Origin: Planctomycetes bacterium UBA2386
GTDB lineage: Bacteria; Planctomycetota; UBA1135; UBA2386
NCBI GenBank assembly: GCA_002343845.1
Contig: DDSQ01000075.1
Location: forward strand, 8,770-71,682
Reading direction: 5' to 3'
Length of the DNA stretch: 62,913 bases
The stretch's first letter is position 1; each line of letters starts with the position of its first letter. The position numbers and the translations under genes were made by a program. Below the pieces are notes generated by a model that saw only the letters and a list, made by a program, of their open reading frames with translations, was not told the origin of the DNA and did not search any database. Positions 9,834-17,706 of this stretch are shown here, piece by piece.

Positions 9834-12353
9834 TCACTCGATGCGTCGGGCCGGCCGCACGCCGGCTTCGGCACCGCTGGTGTTCTTCTGCACGCCGCCG
9901 CGCGCAGCAGCGCGCGCGTCGTCGATCCAGCTCGAGAAGCTGCCGCCGCGCACGATGCGGTACTCGTCGTACTTGCCGCGTCGCCGGCCGTCGCCGGCGC
10001 GTGGTTCGACGGTCGGATAGTCCTCCCACGAGTCGTCGCACCACTCCTTCACGTTGCCGCCCATGTCGTGGAGGCCGAAGGCGTTGGGCAGGAACGAACC
10101 AACGGGCGCGTGCACGAACCAACCGTCGTCGAGCCAGTCGATGAAGCGCAGCCGGCGGTTGGTGCCGCGTTCGCGCGCGGTGGCGTCGGCGAGGTTCTCG
10201 TGGCCGCGCAGCGACTGCGGGTCGGGCCCGTAGGGGATCGGCGTGCCGGTGCCGGCGCGGTAGGCGTGCTCCCACTGCGCCTCGGTCGGGAACACGAGGT
10301 CGAGCTGCCGCAGCGCCAGATCGCATTCCTCCCAGGTCACCAGTTCGACCGGATGGCGCACGCTGTCGATCTTGGTCAGGCCGCCTCCAACGTGGTAGGT
10401 CGACGGGTTCTTGCCGGTGTGCAGCTGCCACTGCGCCTGCGTCATCTCGAAGCGCGACAGGAAGTACGGCGCCAGGTCGACGACGTAGCTCGGCTCCTGC
10501 TCCTTCGGCGTGTCCGGGTCGACGTTCGCCGGGCGGCCGTCGGCGGGCGGCTCGCGATCGGCCCCGAGAAGGCTGCGGCCGCCGGGGATCAGCACCAGCA
10601 CGATCGCGGAGTCGTCGTCGAGGCGTAGGGCGCCCGTCGTCGCGTCGCGCACGGGTGGCGTGCCCGAGAGAACGTGCGCGAACTCCTCGAGGCGGCTGCG
10701 CGGATCCGGGCCGAGCGGCACGAGGCCGAGCTGCGGTCGGAGCTGCAGACCTTGGAAGCGCGGGTCGGCGGCGACGCGCGCGCTCGCGTCGCGCCACGCT
10801 GCCGCTGGCCCGTCGACCGTGCGCGCTGCGAGTCCGGAGGCCGTCGTGGTGCGGCGGTCGACGTCGGTCGCGAGTGCGTCGAGCCGGTCGTGCGCCGCGA
10901 GCAGCAACGCCAACTGCTCGGCTTCCCAGTCGGACGTCGGATCCTGCCCCGCCGGCGGCAGTTCGCCTTGCCGGCGCCGATGGTCGGGCAGGCGCTCACG
11001 CAGGGTGTCGAGTTCGCGACGCCATGTCTGCATCGCGGGCAGGCGTTCCGGTCGCGCCGGCCACAAGTCGTCGGCGCCGGCGACCAGTTCGCGCGCCAAC
11101 TTGAGGTCGGCGAGCCGGCGCACGTCGCCGAGCGCATGCTCGCTCTCGCGCCAGAGCCAGGTCGTGGCGACGAGTCCGACGGCGACGACCACGACCAGCG
11201 CGAACAGGCTCTGCGCCAGGCGCGGGTTCCGCTGCGCCCAGCGACGCAAGCGCAGCGCTGTCGACGCGGGCCGCGCGGCGATCGGCTGGAGCGCGAGCAC
11301 CCGCGCCAGATCGTCGGCGAACGCGGTCGCGCTGGCGTAGCGGTCGACGGGGGACTTCGCCAACGCCGTCGCGACGACGGTCGCGAGGTCGCGAGGCACG
11401 GACGGATTGTGCACGCGAACGTCCGGCACGGCGGCTTCGGCGATCGCCTTGAGTTCGTGCGCGGTGACCTCCGCGGCGTAGGGGCGGGTCAGCGCCAGAA
11501 GCTCGAACAAGACCGCGCCGAGCGAGTAGACGTCGGATCGGGCATCGGCCGGTGCGCCGCCGAGCCGTTCGGGCGGCAGGTAGGCGAGCGTGCCGAACAC
11601 CGCACCGGGGGCGGTGATCGTCGGCGTGCTCGCGTGTTCGTCGGCGGCCAGCCCGAAGTCGACCAGCACCGGCTCGTCGTCGGCCTTGAGCAACAGGTTC
11701 GCGGGCTTGACGTCGCGGTGCAGGATGCCGGCGGCGTGTGCGGCGGCGAGTGCGCGTGCTGCGCGTTCGACGAGGCGAACGACCGCCGGGATCGCGTCGG
11801 GTCCGGGCGGGCCGAGCCCGTCGGCGACACGGCGAGCGATGCGCTGCTGCACGCTGCCGCCGGCGACGTACTGCATCGCGATCCACGCCATCGCGTCGTC
11901 CTGGCCGGTCTCGTAGATCGTCGCGATGCCCGGATGCTCGAGGCGCGCGATCGCCTCGGCCTCGCGGCGCAGACGCAGCGTCGCCGGACCCGACAGCGCG
12001 ACGACGTCACGCGGCAGCACCTTCAACGCCACGGACCGATGCAGGCGGGTGTCCTCGGCGAGGTAGACGATGCCCTGCGCGCCGCGGCCGAGTTCGGACT
12101 GCAGCCGGTACGGACCGACACGCTCGGCCCGCTCGGCGGGTGCTGGCGCTGCGGTCACGGGTGCCAGCACATGCCCGGTGAGCTGCAGCCATTCGCGGGC
12201 GATGCGTGCCTCGTGCTGCGGGAATGTCGCCAGCCAGTGGGCGAGCGGGCGATGCCGGCCCGCTGCGGCGTCGGCCACGAACCGCTCGAGGAACGCGACC
12301 GCCACGCGCTCTTCGAGCAACTCGGGCGTCAGCGTCGTCGGGGATGCGGCCAC
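9834..12353 (-). CDS. Membrane Ser/Thr protein kinase with FGE/sulfatase-modifying-like domain
   Basis: An 839-residue Hanks-type kinase. After an ~80-residue N-terminal helical region comes the kinase domain (~82-350): glycine loop LGRGAQGIV (88-96), Lys111 in VALKV, HRD at 212-214 with DVKPAN, and DFG at 232-234. One membrane span follows (~382-401). The outer part contains the segment LGLVPLGPDPRSRLEEF and then, from about residue 585, a formylglycine-generating-enzyme fold (IPGGRSLLGAD, FPTEAQWEHAYRAG, DMGGNVKEWCDD, RIVRGGSF). The cysteines used for catalysis in true formylglycine enzymes are not seen after RGGSF, so this part is more likely a binding domain than an enzyme. It is convergent with a sigma factor gene and is a paralogue of the kinase at 39979-42504. 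Confidence 0.92.
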   Translation of the reverse strand: MAASPTTLTPELLEERVAVAFLERFVADAAAGRHRPLAHWLATFPQHEARIAREWLQLTGHVLAPVTAAPAPAERAERVGPYRLQSELGRGAQGIVYLAEDTRLHRSVALKVLPRDVVALSGPATLRLRREAEAIARLEHPGIATIYETGQDDAMAWIAMQYVAGGSVQQRIARRVADGLGPPGPDAIPAVVRLVERAARALAAAHAAGILHRDVKPANLLLKADDEPVLVDFGLAADEHASTPTITAPGAVFGTLAYLPPERLGGAPADARSDVYSLGAVLFELLALTRPYAAEVTAHELKAIAEAAVPDVRVHNPSVPRDLATVVATALAKSPVDRYASATAFADDLARVLALQPIAARPASTALRLRRWAQRNPRLAQSLFALVVVVAVGLVATTWLWRESEHALGDVRRLADLKLARELVAGADDLWPARPERLPAMQTWRRELDTLRERLPDHRRRQGELPPAGQDPTSDWEAEQLALLLAAHDRLDALATDVDRRTTTASGLAARTVDGPAAAWRDASARVAADPRFQGLQLRPQLGLVPLGPDPRSRLEEFAHVLSGTPPVRDATTGALRLDDDSAIVLVLIPGGRSLLGADREPPADGRPANVDPDTPKEQEPSYVVDLAPYFLSRFEMTQAQWQLHTGKNPSTYHVGGGLTKIDSVRHPVELVTWEECDLALRQLDLVFPTEAQWEHAYRAGTGTPIPYGPDPQSLRGHENLADATARERGTNRRLRFIDWLDDGWFVHAPVGSFLPNAFGLHDMGGNVKEWCDDSWEDYPTVEPRAGDGRRRGKYDEYRIVRGGSFSSWIDDARAAARGGVQKNTSGAEAGVRPARRIE

Positions 12354-12408
12354 GTGGCGTCGACCTTCGGGGTGGGAGCTGGCGCCGTCAACCGGCGTGA
12401 GCCGCGGA

Positions 12409-15369
12409 TCAGTTCGACTGCAGGATGAAGTCGACGCTGTCGCTCAGCGCCGCCAGGCCGAGCAGCGGGCCGTTCGTCTGCAGCAGCCCCCATTGCGCGG
12501 CGAGCCGGGCGCCCGCGAGCGTGATCGTCGACGGTATCGCCAAGGTGAACTGGGCATTGCCGGCGCTGTTGGTCGCGACGTTGGCGGTCGCGTAGTTCAC
12601 GATGCGCAGCTCGCACGGTGACAACGACACGTCGTCGGGCAGGCCGATGCCGATCACGCCGTTGACGAGCGGCTGCCCGCTGACCTGCAGCGTGAAGCCC
12701 GCGTTGCCGAGCGTCGGCGCGCCGTTCGCCGTCGCCAGCGGAGCCGTGGCGAGGTCGAGGGCGCACGGCGAGCCGACGCGATCGACGGCCGCCATCACCG
12801 GCATCGCGAACAGTTCGCGTCCGACGGTCGAACGGTAGGCCGAGAACAGCAGCGCGTCGCCCGCCCGCGTCGGCTTGAGCGGGTAGGAGCCAAAGGGCCC
12901 CGGCTCGAGATCGAAGTGCAGCGTGGTCCCCGCCGCCGTGGCGTTGGTGCGCCAGATCTCGAAGCCGGCGGCGTCGTTCTGTGCGGTGAACAGCGCGCGG
13001 CCGCTGCGGTCCGGCGCGTAGATCCAGCCGCCGTAGCCGACGTTGTTCGGCGGCACGCCGTGCGCGATGCCCGGCGCGATGTCGGCGACCATCTGCGTGC
13101 CGGCCGGCGTGCCGTCGCTGCGCCACAGTTCGTAGCCGTGCACGCCGTCGTTGGCGAAGAACAGCACGCCGCCGGCGAACGCCGTGACCGCGTAGATGTC
13201 GGGGTCGCCGGTGCCGGGCACGATGTCGCGGCACAGCGTCGTCGTCGTGCCGTCGGTGACGTACAGCTCGGGGCCGGTCGGCGTGCCGTAGCCGAGGAAG
13301 AACACGCGGTCGCCGGACGCGACCGGCTGGAACGGGTAGTTGACGCCGACCGGTTGCGTGCCGGCGGCGGTGCCGTCGGTGACGAACAGCCGCTGGAAGA
13401 AGCCCGGCGCAGCGCTGGAGAAGAACAACCGGCGTCCGGCGGCGACGAGGCCGTAGGCGCCGTTCGTTCCGGGCGCGCTCTGCCCGGGGATCGGCACCGT
13501 GCCGGCGGACGTGCCGTCGCTGACGTACAGATGGGTGTTGGTGCCGTCGTAGGCGGTGAAGAACAGCCGATTGCCGACGCGCGTCATGCCGCTGAGGAGC
13601 GAGCCTTGCGGGCCGGGGTTGAGGTCCTTCACGAGCACCGGCGCGCTCAACGGGTCGTTCGCGACGTAGAGTTCGCGCCCGGTCGCCGGAGTCGAAGCAT
13701 CGAGGAACAGCCGGCCGCCCATCGGCACGGCCGTGTACCCGAAGGTCGTGGTGCCGACGGCGGCCGTGCCGCCCGGCGTGCCGTTCGTGCGCCAGAGCTT
13801 GCCCTGTGCGGCGAACGAGCCCGCCCCGGACCACGCGGCCGTTACGCCCTGGAAACCCGACGTGATGCCGGGCGCGGTGTCCGCGAGCGGGAACGCGCCA
13901 GCACTCGGTGCATTGCCGAACCACGGCTCCTGGCCGGTCGTCGGCGTCGTCGCGCCGAACAGGAAACGCCCGTCGGCGAGGCCGACGATGTTGCTCGGGA
14001 AGCTGCCCACGGGCGTCGGCGGGCGGATGTTCGCGACCAGCGAGCTGAAGCCACCGGTGCTCTCGAACAGCTCGTACTGCGAGGACGCGAATCCGATGGT
14101 CGAGTGGATCGCGCGGAACAGGCAGGTCGAGTTCACGAAGCCGAGCACTTCGGGGTAGCTGTTCGCGCCGCCGAACTGCACGTCGCTGCAGCGTTGCGTC
14201 GTGGTCACGTTCGTGCGCCAGAGTTCGGCGCCGTGGGTGCCGTCGTCGGCGGAGAAGTAGAGCCAGGTGCCGTCGAAGGCGGGGCCGAACGGGTTGCTGT
14301 CTCCCAGCGGGTGGATGTCGGCAACCAGCGAAGTCCCACCGACGGTGCCGTTGGTCTGCCACAGTTCGCGCCCGCTCGTGGCGCTCCAGCCGACGAAGTA
14401 GAGCCGGCTGCCGGCGGGGGTGACCGACTCCACCCACCACGGGCCGACGGCCGGCACCGCCATCGACGTCGTGCCGCCCGCCGTGCCGTCACTGCGCCAC
14501 AGGCGCTCGAGTCCGCTGCCGTCGTCGGCGGTGAAGTAGACCGCGCCGTTCCAGGCGACGACGTTGCGGACGTTGCCGCTGGTCGGGCCCGGCGCCAGAT
14601 CGACGAGCATGCTGGTGCCGGCGATCGAGCCATCGCTGCGCCACAACTCGGTGCCGTTCACGCCGTCGTCGTAGGCGAACAGCAGGGCGTTGCCGGGTGC
14701 CGGCGCCATCTCCTCGATGCCGTTGAGCGGCAGCGGGATCGTCTGCACGCTGGCGCCGTTCCACCAGCACAGCGAGTTCCCGGTGAAGTCGGTCGACGTG
14801 AACCACAGCCGGTTGGTGTCGGCGGTCAGGTTCTGGATGTTGCCGGAGACGGTCGCCAGAGGCACGGTGCCGCCGGAGGTGCCGTCGCTGCGCCAGAGTT
14901 GCGCGCCGAAGGACTCGTCCGTCGCGAAGTACCACTGGCCGAGGAACTGGACCCAGTCGCGGCTCGCGCTGCCGGGCACCACGGCCAGCAGCTGCGTGCC
15001 CGCCGCCGAACCGTCGGTGGTCCATGGCTGCAAGCCGTGCTGCAGGTCGTCGGCAAGGAACAGCACGCGGCCGGCCGCGACACCGATCGGCCAGGGATCC
15101 GAGCCCGAGCCGACAGCGAGGTCTTTCACCAGGTGCGTGGTGAGCGGCGTGCCGCCGCTGCGCCACAGTTCGAGACCACTGCCGTCGTTGTCGGCGGCGA
15201 AGTAGCAGAAGCCGCCGAGGGTCACGCCGCGGCGATCGACGCCGCTCGGCAAGCCGCCGTAGTCCGCGACGATGCCGGGGGCCAGGTCGCCGACCAGGAA
15301 CGGCGTGCCTTGGGCAAGGGCGGGACCGACGAGCAGAACGGGCAGGAGTGGGCGCAGCGACCGGTGCAT
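12409..15369 (-). CDS. Giant secreted ELWxxDGT-repeat protein (first copy)
   Basis: A 986-residue secreted protein. The signal peptide MHRSLRPLLPVLLVGPALA is cut before Gln20. About 17-18 repeats of ~50 residues follow, each ending in a variant of ELWRSDGTxxGT (for example TELWRSDGSIAGT, YELWRSDGTPAGT, THLYVSDGTSAGT) with a preceding LYF(S/T)ADDG-type strand. This pattern is expected to fold as beta-propeller blades. The last ~130 residues (from RVGSPCALD) form the C-terminal module shared with other secreted proteins here and end in AGARLAAQWG...LAALSDSVDF. The start at 15369 gives the signal peptide; the open frame upstream is non-coding. The role is unknown; surface binding or adhesion is a guess. 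It is paralogous to the protein at 17707-20721. Confidence 0.88.
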   Translation of the reverse strand: MHRSLRPLLPVLLVGPALAQGTPFLVGDLAPGIVADYGGLPSGVDRRGVTLGGFCYFAADNDGSGLELWRSGGTPLTTHLVKDLAVGSGSDPWPIGVAAGRVLFLADDLQHGLQPWTTDGSAAGTQLLAVVPGSASRDWVQFLGQWYFATDESFGAQLWRSDGTSGGTVPLATVSGNIQNLTADTNRLWFTSTDFTGNSLCWWNGASVQTIPLPLNGIEEMAPAPGNALLFAYDDGVNGTELWRSDGSIAGTSMLVDLAPGPTSGNVRNVVAWNGAVYFTADDGSGLERLWRSDGTAGGTTSMAVPAVGPWWVESVTPAGSRLYFVGWSATSGRELWQTNGTVGGTSLVADIHPLGDSNPFGPAFDGTWLYFSADDGTHGAELWRTNVTTTQRCSDVQFGGANSYPEVLGFVNSTCLFRAIHSTIGFASSQYELFESTGGFSSLVANIRPPTPVGSFPSNIVGLADGRFLFGATTPTTGQEPWFGNAPSAGAFPLADTAPGITSGFQGVTAAWSGAGSFAAQGKLWRTNGTPGGTAAVGTTTFGYTAVPMGGRLFLDASTPATGRELYVANDPLSAPVLVKDLNPGPQGSLLSGMTRVGNRLFFTAYDGTNTHLYVSDGTSAGTVPIPGQSAPGTNGAYGLVAAGRRLFFSSAAPGFFQRLFVTDGTAAGTQPVGVNYPFQPVASGDRVFFLGYGTPTGPELYVTDGTTTTLCRDIVPGTGDPDIYAVTAFAGGVLFFANDGVHGYELWRSDGTPAGTQMVADIAPGIAHGVPPNNVGYGGWIYAPDRSGRALFTAQNDAAGFEIWRTNATAAGTTLHFDLEPGPFGSYPLKPTRAGDALLFSAYRSTVGRELFAMPVMAAVDRVGSPCALDLATAPLATANGAPTLGNAGFTLQVSGQPLVNGVIGIGLPDDVSLSPCELRIVNYATANVATNSAGNAQFTLAIPSTITLAGARLAAQWGLLQTNGPLLGLAALSDSVDFILQSN

Positions 15370-15560
15370 GCCGTGTCGTTGATCGACGCCGCCTCGACGT
15401 GACGGTCGGTTCCAGGAATTCGCGCGGGTGGGAACCGACTGGCGACGCCCGGGGGCTCGTTCGCGGCGAACGACGCCCGCATGGACCGAGGGCGCGCTCG
15501 TTCGTAGTGTCGCGCGGCGAGTGCGCCGAATCCGGCGGGCGCGCTCGTCGAGGACCCATC

Positions 15561-16628
15561 GTGCGCATCCTGCTCTTGTTGCTCCTGGCGGCGTGTGTGG
15601 CGACTCCATCCGCCGAGCCCGATCGGCGCGGCGCGTTGCTGCTGATCGGCGGTGGCCTCGACAACGACAACGGGCCGGTCTACGAGCGGCTGCTCGCGCT
15701 GGCGAGCGTGCCGGGCACGCCGCGCATCGCGATCCTGACGGCGGCGACCGGGCCGCAGGAACAGGAGGCGATCGACAAGACCGAGGCGCTGCGAACCTGG
15801 GCCCCGCACGTCGCCGTCGACGTCGTCACGCGCGAGGCGACGACGGCGGACACGGTCGTGGCGATCGACCGCGCGACGGCGCTGTTCTTCACTGGCGGCG
15901 ACCAGCAACGCATCACGGCGCGGTATCGGCCCGGCGGCGCCGAGACGCCCGAGTGGAACGCGATGCGGCGGCTGCTCGCGCGCGGCGGCGTGATCGCGGG
16001 GGCGAGTGCTGGCTGCGCGATGATGGGCGAGCGCATGCTCGAAGGCGGGCGCAGCGCGGCAGCGCTCGGCATCGCCGAAGAAGGCGCGGGTGCGGAACGG
16101 CTCGGCCCGCGCGTTGGCAGCGGCATGGCGTTCCTGCCGTGGGGACTCACCGACTCCCACTTCTTCGAGCGCGATCGCGTGGGCCGGCTCGTCGCCGCGC
16201 TGGTCGTGGGCAACGAACGCTTTGGCCTTGGCATCGGCGAGGACGCCGCGGTCGAAGTCGATCTGGCGAGCGGCGAAGTCCGCGGCGTGTCGGTGTCGGA
16301 GTCGCTGCTGGTCGATGCGGCGCACGCACGACGCGACGGGGGGTCCTGGGTCGGGCTGCGCGCGAGGATGCTGCGTCACGGCGATCGGGCGTCGTTGCGC
16401 GTCGCCGCCGGTGGGGCACCGGACGCGGTGCCGACGGCCGTCGATCACGAGATCCCGGTCGCCGAGCCGGGGCAGAATCGGCAACTCGCGTCGTGGCGGT
16501 TGTTCCGTCAGGCGGCGGTCGAGGGCGCTGGCGTGGTGAGCCTGCGGTTCGACGGCTGGAGGGTGCGGGCGGTCGCCGCGGGCGACGGCGAGGTCGTGTT
16601 CGCGATCGACGTTGCCCCATCACGCTGA
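15561..16628 (+). CDS. Lipoprotein cyanophycinase-like serine peptidase (S51 family)
   Basis: A 355-residue member of the cyanophycinase/peptidase E (S51) family, which in known members cleaves beta-Asp-Arg bonds of cyanophycin or related isopeptides. The nucleophile elbow GASAGC (Ser149) and the upstream FTGGDQQRI motif near residue 113 are characteristic, as is the early LLIGGGLD strand. The N-terminus MRILLLLLLAAC is a lipoprotein signal with Cys12 in the lipobox, so the enzyme should be anchored outside the cytoplasm; most cyanophycinases are cytosolic or simply secreted. The GTG at 15561 was chosen because it gives that signal. The C-terminal ~100 residues (from GDRASLRVAAGG) are an extra beta-rich part. 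No cyanophycin synthetase lies in the window. It sits between two paralogous ELW-repeat genes. Confidence 0.86.
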   Translation: MRILLLLLLAACVATPSAEPDRRGALLLIGGGLDNDNGPVYERLLALASVPGTPRIAILTAATGPQEQEAIDKTEALRTWAPHVAVDVVTREATTADTVVAIDRATALFFTGGDQQRITARYRPGGAETPEWNAMRRLLARGGVIAGASAGCAMMGERMLEGGRSAAALGIAEEGAGAERLGPRVGSGMAFLPWGLTDSHFFERDRVGRLVAALVVGNERFGLGIGEDAAVEVDLASGEVRGVSVSESLLVDAAHARRDGGSWVGLRARMLRHGDRASLRVAAGGAPDAVPTAVDHEIPVAEPGQNRQLASWRLFRQAAVEGAGVVSLRFDGWRVRAVAAGDGEVVFAIDVAPSR

Positions 16629-16671
16629 CTGCCGACGCGGATCGGCGCGCAGAGCGCGGCCGGCGCGGCAG
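16629..16671. terminator. Weak hairpin in convergent gap
   Basis: CTGCCG (16629-16634) pairs with CGGCAG (16666-16671), and an inner CGCGC-AGA-GCGCG stem lies between them. The structure fills the 47-base gap between the convergent cyanophycinase and redoxin genes. There is no U-tract, so this is only a possible bidirectional terminator. Confidence 0.25.
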
Positions 16672-16675
16672 CGAC

Positions 16676-17674
16676 CTACTCGGGCTTCGGCCGCATGCTG
16701 AGCCGCGTCTGCTGCGCCAGCGCCTGCTTGCCACCGTAGGTGTCCGCGTGCTTCTTGCGGAACTTGTCGAGGTCCTCGATCACCTTGCGCAGCACCGGCA
16801 ACTTGCTGGTGTCGACGTCGGTCAGCATCTTCTTCAGCGCCCGGCCCGTCGTGACCTCCTTCCGGATCGTCGCATCGGCGAGCATGCGGTCGATCACGGC
16901 GCGCGCCGCGGGCGCCGGGGGCAGCGTGCCCCACGACTTCTCGATCCGTTCGAGCTCGTCGCAGTGCGCGGCGTAGTCCGGGCCGCCACCGAGTGCGGCG
17001 ATGCGGGCAAGTGCGCGCTCCTGCCGTTGGGCCAGCGCCTGCTGCTGTCCTTCGAGCGCCAGCTTCATGTCGGGCTCGAGCTTCGGCAGAGTCAGTGTCC
17101 TGCCGATGTGCTCGTGCAGCTTCGCGAACTCGGCCTTGGTCCAGTAGAGGCGCAGCGAGTCGAACTTCGCGCCGGCCGGCACGCGCGGTTCGATCGGCAG
17201 GCCCTGCAGCAGTTCGTCGACCAGCGTGTCGTCGGGCGGGCCGACGTCGGGCAGCGTGTGCACGAGCCCGTTGGCGTCGATGACCCACGTGCACGGCAGG
17301 AAGCGGACGCCCCATTGCTTGCGGATGTCGTTCGACTTCACGAACGGGTACTTCGCGCGCCCCTTGACGTAGGTCGACTCGATCAGGCCTTCGGCCTCGT
17401 CGCTGACGCCCAGCACGACGAGGCCGGCGTCGGCGTACTTCGCGTGCAGCGCGTTGAAGTGCGGCACCTCGCCCTTGCTGTTCTCGCAGTTCGTGTGCAC
17501 GAACGCGACGACCACGACCTTGCCGGCGAGGTCGCCGAACGTCGCGGGCGCGTTGTTCCAGGTCTTGACCCAGGTGAGCGGCGGAACCGGCGCGCCGCGC
17601 CGCCACTGCGCGGGCAGCGGCGACACGGCCAGCGCCGCGCCGAGAGAGCACGCCACGATCGCTCCGTTCCTCAT
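16676..17674 (-). CDS. Secreted TlpA/AhpC-type redoxin-domain protein
   Basis: A 332-residue exported protein. The signal peptide MRNGAIVACSLGAALAVSPLPA is cut before Gln23. Residues ~30-165 have the thioredoxin fold of the TlpA/AhpC group: FGDLAGKVVVVAFVHTNC, VVLGVSDE, then a cis-proline-type LPCTWVIDANG strand. The active-site position reads NCENS, so only the first cysteine of the usual CxxC is present, as in monothiol or peroxiredoxin-like members. The C-terminal half is a charged, mainly helical region (LALEGQQQALAQRQERALAR) with no recognised domain. It lies between the cyanophycinase and the second ELW-repeat gene, in the same direction as the latter but downstream of it by 32 bases. 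Confidence 0.8.
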   Translation of the reverse strand: MRNGAIVACSLGAALAVSPLPAQWRRGAPVPPLTWVKTWNNAPATFGDLAGKVVVVAFVHTNCENSKGEVPHFNALHAKYADAGLVVLGVSDEAEGLIESTYVKGRAKYPFVKSNDIRKQWGVRFLPCTWVIDANGLVHTLPDVGPPDDTLVDELLQGLPIEPRVPAGAKFDSLRLYWTKAEFAKLHEHIGRTLTLPKLEPDMKLALEGQQQALAQRQERALARIAALGGGPDYAAHCDELERIEKSWGTLPPAPAARAVIDRMLADATIRKEVTTGRALKKMLTDVDTSKLPVLRKVIEDLDKFRKKHADTYGGKQALAQQTRLSMRPKPE

Positions 17675-17706
17675 CGCCGCAGCTTACTCGCGGTAGCGCG
17701 GAGGCG

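Noticed and set aside
9834..12353. Calling the FGE-like domain an active sulfatase-modifying enzyme.
   Set aside because: The fold is visible, but the catalytic cysteines are not, so only a binding role is suggested.
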